Shown here piece by piece: positions 1 to 13,600 of a DNA stretch of 64,000 nt. A program made the translations under genes and the position numbers. The stretch lies in assembly GCA_022376925.1 (NCBI GenBank), contig JAIOJX010000025.1:7223141-7287140 (forward strand), in the 5' to 3' direction. The DNA comes from Tragulus kanchil. Lineage: Eukaryota; Chordata; Mammalia; Artiodactyla; Tragulidae. Under the pieces are notes generated by a model, which was given only the letters and a program-made list of their open reading frames with translations, was not told the DNA's origin and did not search any database. The stretch's first letter is position 1; every line of letters begins with the position of its first letter.

Positions 1-1547
1 TCACCGAGATGTCAAAGAATTGGTACAAGCTACTTCTGTGTAAAGGATCTACTTCTCTCTCCCTTCTAGAGAATCTCTTCAAACAGATTCTCTCCAAGTG
101 ATGGCAAGATGACCCCTCATAGTTCTAGACTTTCATGGTCCTCAGGGTTTACAATCCTAGAGAAGGAAAGACCCACTCCCCTCGGCATTCACACGTCAAG
201 ACTAGTGCAGAAACTGTTTTTGGTCCTGCCTGGGTTAACAGTCAATGAGGAGAGAGGGATGGGGTTCCACAATTAGCAGGATCTGATCACACCCATATCT
301 GCTATTAACATTAATACTTTAATCACACAAGATCAGGAAAGGGCATTTCACCAAGAAATAGAAGGATGCTGATCAGACAAAGTGACAGATATCTAATAAA
401 GAGGAGAAAAGATCTATGTGGGACCTCTCTAACATGGGCACTAATTTTATTCAGGAGGGCTCCACCTTCACCTCATCTCCCAAAAGCACCACCTTCAACC
501 ACAGTCAACTTTGGGGTTTCAACATATGAATTTGTGGAGACACAAACTTTCAGACCATAGCAACTGTCAATGCATGAAATCTTTTCAGATATTGACCATG
601 TGGTTTCCTGTTTGAATCTTGAAAAACAACAAAACAAATGTCTCTGATAAAATGTTCGAATGCTAAAATTCCTTTAAATAAATAATTAATCAAATGTATC
701 AGAATAAGAAAGGATACTTTTTAAAAATCTCTTTTTGATCATAAAAGCTATTGATATGCCTTACAGAAGATTTGAGAAATTCATAAAGAAAAAAGTTCAA
801 AAAGAAAAAAACTTTTCCACAAATCCCACTACGCAGAAATAATCATCTTAACATTTTGTGTTATTTCTTTCCAGGATAATTTCTTGAAAACCAATTTCTA
901 TATAGACAAATTGCATAGCAGATGTATTATATTATATAGTAAATAAAGTGAAGGTGTCCATCTGTGCTATGAAATAGGCCATTTGTCCACTTCTTCACAA
1001 GGTGCTCCACCAGTCTCAGTGGATGCCATAAAGGTTAATACAACATGGCTCTCTTTGCACACTTCTAAGAGAAGTGTATTCGATCAGTATTCTTTTGGAC
1101 ACACTTAACAAAAGATCAAATGTACTGGCTCACCGAGATGTCAAAGAATTGGTACAAGCTACTTCTGTGTAAAGGATCTACTTCTCTCTCCCTTCTAGAG
1201 AATCTCTTCAAACAGATTCTCTCCAAGTGATGGCAAGATGACCCCTCATAGTTCTAGACTTTCATGGTCCTCAGGGTTTACAATCCTAGAGAAGGAAAGA
1301 CCCACTCCCCTCGGCATTCACACGTCAAGACTAGTGCAGAAACTGTTTTTGGTCCTGCCTGGGTTAACAGTCAATGAGGAGAGAGGGATGGGGTTCCACA
1401 ATTAGCAGGATCTGATCACACCCATATCTGCTATTAACATTAATACTTTAATCACACAAGATCAGGAAAGGGCATTTCACCAAGAAATAGAAGGATGCTG
1501 ATCAGACAAAGTGACAGATATCTAATAAAGAGGAGAAAAGATCTATG
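1..1547. repeat. Direct duplication 1 (1-418 / 1130-1547)
   Basis: Offset 1129 bp, essentially identical, in intergenic sequence. The left copy runs off the window edge. 419-1129 between them is single-copy AT-rich sequence with no feature I recognise. Confidence 0.95.
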
Positions 1548-2999
1548 TTCAAATATTTTGAAAGCCAAGTTATACTTAGATGAATCATCTAGGTCAAAAC
1601 ACTGACTCAAACTGATTCTTTTTAAAGAGCGCAATGTACAATACCATCTGAATTTCTCAAATTACAACAACAACAAAATTTTCCCCCTGAAAGCATGAAA
1701 CAAATGTCCCTTGGGGTTTTTTATAGTTTCTTACTAAAAACAAAGCTAAAAAGTAAATATATTTATGATGGTATATAGATGTGAGTGGAAATGGATTATA
1801 TATCTTTAGATGAACTCCAATAAAAGGCAAATGCTGCAGTGCTAAAGTTGCAATCCTCTAATAGTAAAAGCAGTAAGGAACGATGGAAATGATATACAAG
1901 TGGAAGGTGAGCATTGGCAGAGCAATCAAGCAGCAATCTCAGAACAGCAATCAGACATGGCGTATTTGGTCAGTGTCATGTGAAGCCTGGCCAAATTAAA
2001 AAAGGAAGGAAACTAACAATTTGAATACTATTATGTCTAAAACATGATGCCGGAGGCTTTCACTCAGACCACTTAACACAAAGTAATTGTTTTCTACCTA
2101 AAAACACAGAAGTTGAAGCTCCGAAGGATTATTTAATTCACTTAGAACCCATCTGATCTGAAGTTTATCTAAAATCAAAGTCCATTTTGTTTCCAACAAG
2201 CTGTTTTCCAGGAAATGACAGACCATATAAAAACGGCCTACATCCTTTCTGACAGGAAAAGAAATTATCAAATGCCCACTATAATAATTCAGAGATATAA
2301 ATGATAGACTTAGCAGCCAGGAGTTCTGCTGCAAAACTATAAACATGAATTGTGTTGTTAAAGAACTTAAATGGCTGTACCCTATAATTGCCTTGCCCCT
2401 TTTGTAAATCAGTCAGCATGTAGATATAAGATCTGTCCACTTTCCTCCTTCTTCACAAGTCTTGTCTCCAGACAATGTCAAGCTCATCCTTACCTCAGTC
2501 TTAGTTAATGTGGGTCCTTCTTCTTGAAAGACTTTTCCTCTCATGCAGATGATATTTTGGTTTCATGATGATCCTTCTCATCATGAAGGACTCTTCATTC
2601 AAATATAACCTCTACATAGTGACCTCTTCATTAACTAGCCCTATTAATAACCTCCTCACTCTCGAATAATACTTAATAAATGAAATTGTTTTATTTGTGT
2701 ATGTTTTAGTTGCTTGTGTGTTCTCCAAAGAGAGTATACATTTTTTAAGGGTCAGGAGCTTGTCCATCCTGTTTATCCAGTTTTTGGATTATACTTAGTA
2801 CATAAGAAGCTCTCACAAGTAACACAAGTAAGTAACTAAGTACATCTATTAAATGTGGTACAAATTGAGACTTCAATGTACCACTCAGTAGGAAAAAATA
2901 CTTGAGAGAAGACAGAAGTGGAATGGACCCTGTATAGGCCTTATATTGCCTATTACTGTAAAGCAAATGAAATAAAATAATATTATGTGAACACTAGTG
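1548..2999. other. Intergenic, nothing recognised
   Basis: AT-rich single-copy sequence upstream of EXOSC9. Only short ORFs without homology that I can see; no exon-like block with splice sites and conserved protein. Confidence 0.5.
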
Positions 3000-3190
3000 T
3001 CTGATTTCAAGCGAAGCCCTGTTATAAGCATTTGACATGTGCTAACCCATTTTTCTCACAATGAATAGGTTATCATTACTATTTTGAAGATGAGAAAGGT
3101 GAAATATATAGGCTACATTGGCCAATGTCACAAAACAAGCAAAGGGCAGAGTCAAAATGTGGGTTCAGTGTGGAGTTAATTCCTAGCTTT
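3000..3190 (+). repeat. MIR SINE remnant
   Basis: Contains the MIR-like stretch around AACCCATTTTTCTCACAATG and GATGAGAAAGGTGAAA followed by a GTCACAAAACAAGCAAAGG region, resembling the conserved MIR core (fraction of genome dispersed, old). Diverged. Confidence 0.5.
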
Positions 3191-3198
3191 AACTACAG

Positions 3199-3830
3199 AG
3201 GGTCCTAGACTACAATGGTTCCATTTTCAATTTTTTGATGGCTTGAAAGCAATATGCATTCAGTAGAAATCATACCTCGAGTTCAGAATTTTATCTTTTA
3301 CCAGGCAATGGATATAAAGTCCGATACTGTGTCAGCATGCTGAACACGGATAGCAACCACAGCTCCCAGGTGGCCATCCAGAGTTCACCTGAAATGCAAT
3401 AGACCTGGGTTTGATTCCTGGGTCGGGAAAATCCCCTGGAGAAGGGAATGGCAACCCAGTTCAGTATTCTTGCCTGGGAAACCCAAAGGACAGAGGAGAC
3501 TGATGGGCTACAGTCCATGGAGTCACAAGAGTTGGACATAACTGAGCAACTAAACCACCACCAAACAGATACAACTATTCTGTACCCATACACCTGCTCT
3601 GCTTTTCACTTTCAGTTCAACATTCAGTAAATTACATAAGATAGTCAACATTTTACTATAAAGTAGTCTTTGTATTAGATGACTTTGCCAAGCTGTAGGC
3701 TAATATGAGTGTTCTGAGAAAATTTAAGGTAGGCTTGGCTAAGCCATGACATTCCTAGATTGGGTGTACTAACGTATTTATGACTTAAGATGGCTTTTTC
3801 TGCACGTAACTCTGCCCTAAGTGCAGGAAG
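3199..3830 (+). mobile_element. Old DNA transposon remnant, probably Tigger-related, split by a SINE
   Basis: The halves 3199-3355 (ACTACAATGGTTCCATTTTC, GCATTCAGTAGAAATCATAC) and 3566-3830 (TGCCAAGCTGTAGGCTAATA, TTTAAGGTAGGCTTGGCTAA) match an ancient mammalian non-autonomous DNA element that I remember but cannot name with certainty. A Bov-tA-type SINE has inserted in the middle. Confidence 0.5.
3356..3566 (+). mobile_element. Bov-tA-type tRNA-derived SINE
   Basis: tRNA-Glu-related ruminant SINE: box B-like GGTTTGATTCCTGGGTC, then CCCCTGGAGAAGGGAATGGC, TTCTTGCCTGGGAAACCC and AGAGTTGGACATAACTGAGC. About 10-15% diverged by eye. Nested in the older DNA element at 3199-3830. Confidence 0.85.
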
Positions 3831-4179
3831 ATCAGTACTACCTGATTATGTGGCTCCCCAAAAGCCACGTGGTTGGCAGCAAGAACACGTGCAAGGTCCT
3901 CTACGTCCACTATAAAAGTACTAACTTTATCGCCTTAGAAGAACTGGAGAGGCTGTAAGAAATAAACAACACATTTTGTTTCAGCCGGTGGTAGGTATAA
4001 CACGGTTAGTTACAAATTGCGAAAATAGTCTCCAGGCTGGTCAGTTTTCCAGGGCCTAACAAGTTTCCACCATCAGGCGGTAATAATACCCAAGCTCATC
4101 ATTTCAACTGTCTTTCCTCGCCTACTCTCCACTTACGGAGGCTCATTCCAGTGTTTCTCCAGTAAAGGTGATGCAAACT

Positions 4180-4300
4180 CTGCCTCTGAAGCGTTTTAGT
4201 AGCCAAATCTCAACTTTCTCATCTGTAAAATAGCAATAATACCTTCTAGTCTACTCCGATAGAACTGAAGATAGAGTGAAGTGTCAAAGGGCTCAACGGA
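4180..4300 (+). repeat. MIR remnant upstream of EXOSC9
   Basis: AACTTTCTCATCTGTAAAAT followed by AGCAATAATACCTTC is the typical MIR core; the rest is diverged. Lies 200-300 bp upstream of the EXOSC9 CRE. Confidence 0.5.
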
Positions 4301-4494
4301 TATTTATCTCTGTCACTCGTGGCTAATTCGGCGTCCTTTTCTCCCCTACACTCTATAATAAAAGAAACTGAGCCTTCCGTTCAGAACCTCACCTCCTGGT
4401 GCTTCTCCAGTCAGCTGGAGAAGTCCCCCTCAGGCTAGAGACACGCACCCTCCCACAAGCCTTTGCTTTCTCAGCTTTAGCCGCCGCGCTTTGA

Positions 4495-4502
4495 TGACGT
4501 CA
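4495..4502. promoter_or_regulatory. EXOSC9: CRE (TGACGTCA) in the EXOSC9 promoter
   Basis: A perfect palindromic TGACGTCA lies about 100 bp upstream of the EXOSC9 ATG, inside GC-rich sequence (CCGCCGCGC, GCGCCGCGG) with no TATA box. This is the expected layout of a CpG-type housekeeping promoter with a CREB/ATF site. The transcription start is not visible but should lie between here and 4600. Confidence 0.75.
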
Positions 4503-4600
4503 ATCTCCTGCGCCGCGGTGAGAGCTGGGCGAGTGTGGAGAGGTTCAGGTTCTCTTTTCCCTACGGATTCCAGTACTAGTGCTACCCGTGATTCGACAGC

Positions 4601-7600
4601 ATGAAGGAGACGCCACTCTCAAATTGCGAGCGCCGCTTTCTGCTCCGTGCGATCGAGGAGAAGAAGGTAAACCAGGAATTTTGTGCTGCGTGAGCGCTTG
4701 GGTAGCAAGGCAGCTCGCAGTCTTCCGGCCTAGGTGCCCAGACCTAGCTCTCAGTAGGCGCCGGGAGCCCCGAGGGGAGCGGCGGTGCTTCCCCCAAACC
4801 ACCAGTATTTATTTGGCTGTAGTGGTGTATTTCAAGGCTCAGGTCATTCCCCAGTTGTCAGTGCACGGGCACCTAATTATCCCATATGGCGTGCTTAGTA
4901 TCACGCTTACCTCTAAGTGCTCAGCCCAGGGCCTGCCTAGCAGAGTAATATTTGTATTAGGAATAAACGAATGGATGTTCTGCTTACAGCGGCTGGATGG
5001 CAGACAAACCTATGATTATAGGAACATCAAGATTTCGTTTGGAACAGATTATGGGTGTTGCATTGTGGAACTTGGGAAAACAAGGTAAAGAATTCAAATT
5101 AGGTATAAGCTCAATAGGGAGAAATTTAAAAACACTTTATTGACTCAGTTTACAAAGCAAATACGAAGTGCAGACAGTGCTTTGTTTAGCTGCCTCCAAT
5201 AAGTATATTTCCTTTAATGTAAGGCTTTAGTTTTAAAGCCACACTCTGCATTTTTAATCATGAATATATTTCCCGTCACATGAGTAACACACAAGTTCTT
5301 CCTGACCTCTGTGAATCATGTATACGGCCAGCAGGGATTGCACTGAATGTGTTCCCTACCTTTGTTGTCACTAAGTAGGGCCTGCTTTCCTCCTTTCCCT
5401 GAATGACATGAGAATTTGATTTTTAATATTCATTTGGAAGTTGTGGGGATATTGGTCAGATAAGGTTGGTGAACCATGCGATTTGAAAACTTAAGGAGTC
5501 AAGTTTGCATACTCTCTTGTATCACAAAATACTGTTTTAGAAAAAAGAAGTAATGGTCATTGACTCTTAAAAAAATCTGTGGAATAGTAAATACTGTAAT
5601 AAGAGATGTTTTTCCTGCCTTCTTGTTGGATGTGTTTTATTTTGGTATATATTATACTACTGTACTTTCGTGTGTAACTTTAGCTTTTTTAACATGACAG
5701 ATCATGTTACGAACATGTTATTACTCAGCATAGTGTTAAGATTGAAACAGCTTTTATGTTTCTTTTTTAATTGGAAACTAAAGTTTTAGACTTCCTTTTT
5801 TCCCCTTAATTTGAAAGGAAATATGTTTAATTAATACATGTGTACTTTATTTTTGCAGAGTTCTTGGGCAGGTTTCCTGTGAACTTGTTTCTCCAAAACT
5901 CAATAGGGCAACAGAAGGTATTCTTTTTTTTAATCTTGAACTCTCTCAGATGGCTGCCCCAGCTTTTGAACCTGGCAGGTATTTAAATCTTTTTTTTTTT
6001 TTTTCTTTTAAGTTATTTAGGCCAAAGGAGCCTAACAAGGATGAGCTGTTGTTTTAATGCCTGGTTTTGTATTTCATGACTTTAGCCCATTCCTGTTTTC
6101 ATAGGCAGTCAGATCTCTTGGTGAAGTTGAATCGCCTCTTGGAAAGATGTCTGCGAAATTCGAAGTGTATAGACACTGAATCTCTCTGTGTTGTTGCTGG
6201 TGAAAAGGTGGGGAATATGCCCAAAATTCTTAATCTTGGGATAAGTACTGTTGATTCATGGATCTCTGTACCCTATAACTTTGATTCTTGGAGCTTCAGT
6301 TAATTCAGTTTTATTTTGGTTCACTTCACTTCAAATGTTCCTGAGTGCTCCCTGTAGAGCTGTGTTGCATCTCTCTTTGGAAGGACAAAAAACATTGGTG
6401 AAAGTAGCAGCTTAGATTTGCCAGATATACAGATTTCTTATCCAAAGAACTTGTGGTTTTCACATATTCTCACTTACTTTTCTTATAAGTGAATTGACGG
6501 AAACAGGTAATGTTTTCCATTTTTATGGATGAATAGCTAAAGAACTGATTAAATCCTTTATTTGGATAAGTGTATTGACTCACACAGGGCCTCTCAGTGA
6601 GTCACTGGTAGTCTGACACTGGAAATACTACTCTCAATTTATTGTGCCCGTTGATGATATTAAAATTTTATTCTTGATTGGGGTATTTTAACCATCTTTC
6701 TGACTACAGAAAAGTCACTTAACCTTTCCACATTTCATACTTGAATATTATACTTCCTATGTGCATTACTTGTAAAGTTATCATAAATATTGTCAAGTAA
6801 CCAAAGTGTTTGAGTTTGTTTTTTAAGTTAGGAGACAATAAAAATACAGTTAGGCTTGGAGTTAGGGAAATCTTAGCACTAAATATAGAGTATTTATTTG
6901 GAGTGTACATTTTACTGTTGCCAAATGACTCATAGAAATGTGGACTATTGGTATTTCAGGTGTTGGTCTGGATTAATATTTTTGTAAATATATTTTTATT
7001 GATATGCTAGAAGGAATAACATCACGTTTTAATAGCAAGAGAAGATTTTGCAGTGTTTTCTTTCCTTATAATCTCTGCTTGTGACCATTTAGGATTAATT
7101 TTTATTTTAAATTCACATTCAGGTTTGGCAGATACGTGTGGACCTACACTTATTAAATCATGATGGAAATATTATCGATGCTGCCAGCATTGCTGCAATT
7201 GTGGCCTTATGTCACTTCCGAAGGCCTGATGTCTCTGTCCAAGGAGATGAAGTGACACTGGTAAGCTCCTGTGTTGTGAGCCAGGCTCCTTCTTACGAAA
7301 GAACGAATGACGTTCAGGACAGCTTTTTCTTAATGAAGTCTTACTGTAACTGGCAATTACATATGTTCTAAAATTTGTTCACAAGGCAAAAACTACATAT
7401 GGTCACAATTGCCCTTGAAATCTCTGAACTCTCGCATATTGAAGTTTTGTCAACAAAAGCACATGTTATCCTGATGTTCTAGAAAGGAGCTAGATTGGAT
7501 TGAGCATTAGATAAAGTGGGTAGCTTACACTTATGGGGCATATGTGAAAAATACACGATTGTCAGTATTTTCACAGAGAGATGTTTGTTCTTATTCTGTG

Positions 7601-10600
7601 GCAAAAAGCCATCTGAAACATCTAGAAATATCGTTAAAATGTGCAGCTGGTCTCCCTCCTCAGTAGGATGGGGATAGGATGTCTGACTTTGTGCTTCTAT
7701 CAGAGGTCCCAGATGATACTGATGGTGCTGGTTCACATTTTGAAAACCACGGATCTAAACTGTTCGGGAAGATCTGGAGTAGGGCACGGCAACCCACGCT
7801 GGTATTCTTGCCTGGAGAATCCCATAGACAGAGGAAGTTGGTGGGCTACAGTCCATGGTGTCGCCAAGAGTTGGACACGACTGAGTGACTTAGCATGCAT
7901 ACTATTTACATTGTCCTTTCTTTTGTACAGTCTCTCAATTTCAATTTATATACATTATGTGCTAGGATAATGAAAGTCCACTGTGGTGATAATTTGATTC
8001 TTGAAATAACAAACGGAAACATCAGATGCCCAAATTGTCTAAGCTGTCATTCCTGGTGCTGCTTTTAGGAATTAGATTGGAGCAGACCCTTGAAAGATTT
8101 AGAGGTGTAGACAGAGTTTTATTGACAATAGATAACATTCCTTTAGCCAAGGGAGTTGGTTTAAGGAAGTAAAAATAAAAAGTACTCACGGGGGATTAAA
8201 GAGATTTCATCACTTCCTTTAATATTTGATGTACAAGATGTATTTTTTGTACATTTATAACTGTATGACTTTAATTATTGCAACTTACTTTCAAACAGTA
8301 CACCCTTGAAGAGCGTGACCCTGTACCACTGAGCATCCACCACATACCCATTTGTGTCAGTTTTGCCTTCTTCCAGCAAGGGTAAGTCTCATCCTTGTCA
8401 TGAGCCGAAATTAGAAATGAAGATAGGAACTTTTTTGTTCCACTTAAGTGTGCCACAGGCAAATGAACAAATCCCTCCTGTAATATTAAACTATGTTTTA
8501 GTTCTTTTTTTTCTTTGTAAGAGCATTAGTTGACAAATGCCCAGTTCTGAGAGCTTTCTCAAAAGAAGTGACAAACTCTCCTATAATGAAGGACACTTCA
8601 CATTTTTCTTTTCATGGCTTATTTAGAAATGTATTAATTTACCACAGCATAGTAGTATATCTTCCCTAGAGATGTACAGAGGTTAGGCTGTAATTTGGCA
8701 CAATGGGTGAGAATTACTGTGGGTTAATGGAAGAAGACTTTGGAGTATATAGATGAAATAGTTTCAGGATAAGACCAAGTCACAAGGGGGAATGATTCAC
8801 AAATGGGTAAAAGGCTTGTTTCCTTCAGCTCTCCAGCAATTTCTTCACAGCTCACTGCTAATTCCTCCTACAATAGAAAACCTGAAATCTTAGATCCTTT
8901 AAATGATGCTTAGCTGCCTTTAAATGAAAACTTGAGCCTTAAATCTCTTTAGAAACAAACAAAGGTTTAAGTATTTTAGCAGTTTTATAACTAAGAACTG
9001 GTGAAAAGCTTTCCTCTTTCAGTCATTAAATTTTATTAGAAGGAAATAGACCAGCACTGTTCAGTAGGCTTGCTGTGCAAGTCATATATGTAATTTTAGT
9101 AGCCACATCAAAAGAGTAAAAAGAAGCAGGTGAAATTAATTTTGATATATTTTATTTTACTTAATATATCTAAAATATTATTGTAATATGTAATCAGTAT
9201 CTTAAAAATTATTCCTGAGATATTTTGCATCCCTTTGTTTCTACTAAACCTTTGAAATCCAGTATTTTACACTAATAGTACATCTCAATTTGGCCTGGCC
9301 ATATATCAAAGGCTCAGTAACCATATGTGATTAGAGGTCAATGTTAATTGGACAGTGTTTTTAAAGAGCATAAGCAGAACTTGGAAGAATTTAAAAATAC
9401 AGGATATTAGGAAGCTAAATTAACCAGATTAATGTTATGATAGTCCTGTTGTTTCTTCACATTAAAGTGACTCAGATTCATAGGCTCAGACCTACATACA
9501 CTGTATCGACTTAATGATTATGATAGTCCTGTTTTTATTATAAATTAGAAATGAAGATAGGAACTTTTTGTTCCACTTAGTGTGCCACAGGCAAATGAAC
9601 AAATCCCTCCTGTAATATTAAACTATGTTTTAGTTCTTTTTTTTCTTTGTAAGAGCATTAGTTGACAAATGCCCAGTTCTGAGAGCTTTCTCAAAAGAAG
9701 TGACAAACTCTCCTATAATGAAGGACACTTCACATTTTTCTTTTCATGGCTTATTTAGAAATGTATTAATTTACCACAGCATAGTAGTATATCTTCCCTA
9801 GAGATGTACAGAGGTTAGGCTGTAATTTGGCACAATGGGTGAGAATTACTGTGGGTTAATGGAAGAAGACTTTGGAGTATATAGATGAAATAGTTTCAGG
9901 ATAAGACCAAGTCACAAGGGGGAATGATTCACAAATGGGTAAAAGGCTTGTTTCCTTCAGCTCTCCAGCAATTTCTTCACAGCTCACTGCTAATTCCTCC
10001 TACAATAGAAAACCTGAAATCTTAGATCCTTTAAATGATGCTTAGCTGCCTTTAAATGAAAACTTGAGCCTTAAATCTCTTTAGAAACAAAAAAAGGTGT
10101 AAGTATTTTAGCAGTTTTATAACTAAGAACTGGTGAAAAGCTTTCCTCTTTCAGTCATTAAATTTTATTAGAAGGAAATAGACCAGCACTGTTCAGTAGG
10201 CTTGCTGTGCAAGTCATATATGTAATTTTAGTAGCCACATCAAAAGAGTAAAAAGAAGCAGGTGAAATTAATTTTGATATATTTTATTTTACTTAATATA
10301 TCTAAAATATTATTGTAATATGTAATCAGTATCTTAAAAATTATTCCTGAGATATTTTGCATCCCTTTGTTTCTACTAAACCTTTGAAATCCAGTATTTT
10401 ACACTAATAGTACATCTCAATTTGGCCTGGCCATATATCAAAGGCTCAGTAACCATATGTGATTAGAGGTCAATGTTAATTGGACAGTGTTTTTAAAGAG
10501 CATAAGCAGAACTTGGAAGAATTTAAAAATACAGGATATTAGGGAAGCTAAATTAACCAGATTAATGTTATGATAGTCCTGTTGTTTCTTCACATTAAAG

Positions 10601-13600
10601 TGACTCAGATTCATAGGCTCAGACCTACATACACTGTATCGACTTTATTATAATACTCTCTTTTTAAAATGGTGTGTGATTAGATTGATCCTCCTATACA
10701 TTATATTTCCCAGGCACAAATACTGAAGTGGGTTGTCATTGCCTTTTCTAGGGACCTTGCTGACCCAAGGATCGAACCCACGCCTCCTATATTGGCAGGT
10801 GCAGTGGATCACTGGTAAAGAATCTGCCTGCAACGAGATGTGGGTTCAATCCCTGGGTCAGGAAGATTCCCCAGGAGTAGGAAATGGCAACCCACTCTAG
10901 TATTCTTGCCTGGGAAAACCCATGAACAGAGTTGCCTAGTGGACTACAGTCCACATGGTCACAAAAGAGTCAAGACATAACTTGGCTAAATGACAAAAAA
11001 TCTTTTAAAAATACCCATTATCTTAAAATTGACACAGAATGGGAGAAAATAGCAAATTAAACAACTAAAAGAGGATTATCTCCAAAATATACAAGTAGCT
11101 CATCCAGCTCAACATCAGAAAAACAAACAACCCAATCAAAAAGTGGGCAAAAGACCCAAACAGACATTTCTCCAAAGAAGACATAGAGACGGCTAATAAA
11201 CACATGAAAAGATGCTGAGCATCACTCATTATTAGAGACATGCAAGTCAAAACTACAATGAGATATTGCCACACGGCAGTCAGAAATGACATCATCAAAA
11301 AATCTATGAACAATAAATGTTGGAGAGGGTGTGGAGAAAAGGGAACGTTCGTGCACTATTGGTGGAAATGGAATTGATAACAGCCGCTATAGAAAATAGT
11401 ATGGAGTTTCCTTAAAACAACTAGCAATCCCACTACTGGGCATATACCCTGAGAAAAACCATAATTGAAAAAGACATTATGTATACCAGTGTTCACCTCA
11501 GCACTGTTTACAGTAGCTGGGACATGGAAGCGACATAGATGTCTATCATCAAATGAATGAATAAAGAAGCTGTGGTACATACATACAATGGAATATTACA
11601 CAGTCATAAAGAGAAACACATTTGATTCAGTTCTAATGAGGTGGATAAACCTAGAGCCTATTTCACAGAGTGAAATAAGTCAGAAAGGGAAAGACAAATA
11701 TTGTATATTAATGCATATATATGAAATTTAGAAAGATGGTAATGATGAACCTATTTGCAGGGAAGTAATGGAGATGCAGGCAGAGAACAGATTTGTGGAC
11801 ACAGGGAATGAGAGGGTGGATGAGATCGAGACTGTAGCTTTGAAACATATGTATTACCATATGTAAAATTAGGTAGCCACTGGAAACTGGCAGGGAGCTC
11901 CAATCTGGTGCTCTGTGACAACCTAGAAGGGAGGGATGGGGTGGGAGGTTGAAGAGGGAGGGGCATAGGTATACCTATGGCTGATTTATGTTGATATATG
12001 GCACAAATACAATATTGTAAAGCAGTTATCCTCCAATTAAAAATAAATGCACATATATATATATATAAATTTTTAAATTGACAGGTACTCCATAATATTT
12101 GTTTGGGTCCATTTATTTCAGAACATATTTATTGGTGGATCCCAATGAACGAGAAGAACGTGTAATGGATGGCTTGCTGGTGATTGCCATGAATAAGCAT
12201 CGAGAGATTTGTACCATCCAATCCAGTGGTGGGATAATGCTACTAAAAGATCAAGTCAGTGCTTTGATTAATGTTCCATTAAGAATAAGTCTCCTCATTT
12301 TAGAAAATTTTTCATGTTTTTTAATTAAAATCCAGCAGGTATTTTCAATGATTGATTCTAGGATCCATTAGAATCTGATTTCAGTACTGTCCTTATGCTC
12401 TGTTGACTTATGGCTACACGGTGTCTTCCTTCCTCACTTGCTGCTCCTGTGTAAGCCCCTCCACAGTCTCACCCCTCTGCATAGAGGAATACTCTTTTCC
12501 TCCCAGTGAGGAAAGAGATTTATATTCTCTGCCCCCTATCCCAACCACCATTTTTTTAAATGTCAGAAAGTAGAAATTAGGTAAGATTTTTACTTTTGAG
12601 ATTTGGGTACAACGAGCAGAAATTCTCAAATCCAGTAGCATATAAGGTTCACATGGGGTCTTTTAGAAAATAGATTGCCACATAGCACATGGTGCAGCTG
12701 GTTAGGAGCACAAAAGCTACTTAATTGGAATTCCAGCTCAGCCTAATACTGACCTTTGGCAGATGATTTTGTATTTTTGTGCTTCACTCTCTTTATCTGT
12801 AAAGTAGGAGTAATCTAAATGTCAGTGCCATCTTGTTAGGAGAATGCAAAGGATCAATGTGGATACATTGGACTGTGGCACAAATTAAGTGTTTAGTAAA
12901 TGTGATTTCCAGGGATTCTGATCCATCAGGTTCCTGAGACCTGGGAATCTGCTTTATGAAAGCTTCCCCGGGGACACTGTGCAGCCCTGTCTTAAGCAGG
13001 GCTAGGTATCACTCACAGAAAGGAAGTGAGTGTATCTGTGGCCTCCTCAGTGGTATCTTTCACATTGTCATAGAACAGGTTTTAGGTCAGTTCCCTTAAT
13101 TAAAAATCATTTTCACATCTTGCCTTAATTTGTGTCCATTTTGTATTATTTTCATATTTAAAAAAAAGTAAGGCTTAAATTGCAAAGGTAGAAAAACTAA
13201 TGTTCTTAGATTTTTAGAGAAAGCTGTTTGATTTGTTGTACTTAAATAATAGTGTTCATTTTTATAAATAGGTTTTGAGATGTAGTAAAATAGCTGGTGT
13301 CAAAGTAGCAGAAATTACAGAGCTAATACAGAAAGCTTTGGAGAATGACCAGAAAGTTAGGTAAGTTTAATGTTTTTAGAATCGAATGGTCTGGTTATAA
13401 ATGTTTCTGTTAAGGACTTTTCACATATAAGCATAACTATACTGTTTTTACACTCAAGTCTTTCCTTATGTAATAACCTCAGTTGAATATACTACTTAAT
13501 GTTTTTGAAAGTTGATCAACTTATTATATTGCATTCCAATTTAAGAATAGTCTGTATTGAAAAGACACAGTATTTTTCTTTTAAAAGTTGACATTTTCTT

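Noticed and set aside
4579..5088. 169-residue + strand ORF across EXOSC9 exon 1 to exon 2
   Set aside because: It reads through intron 1 in another frame and only joins the exon 2 frame at the end ([12 protein letters not shown]). The real start is the ATG at 4601 in a different frame with a splice donor at 4667.
11065..12011. Protein-coding ORFs on the - strand at about 11065-11966
   Set aside because: They are antisense to a decayed L1 3' end.
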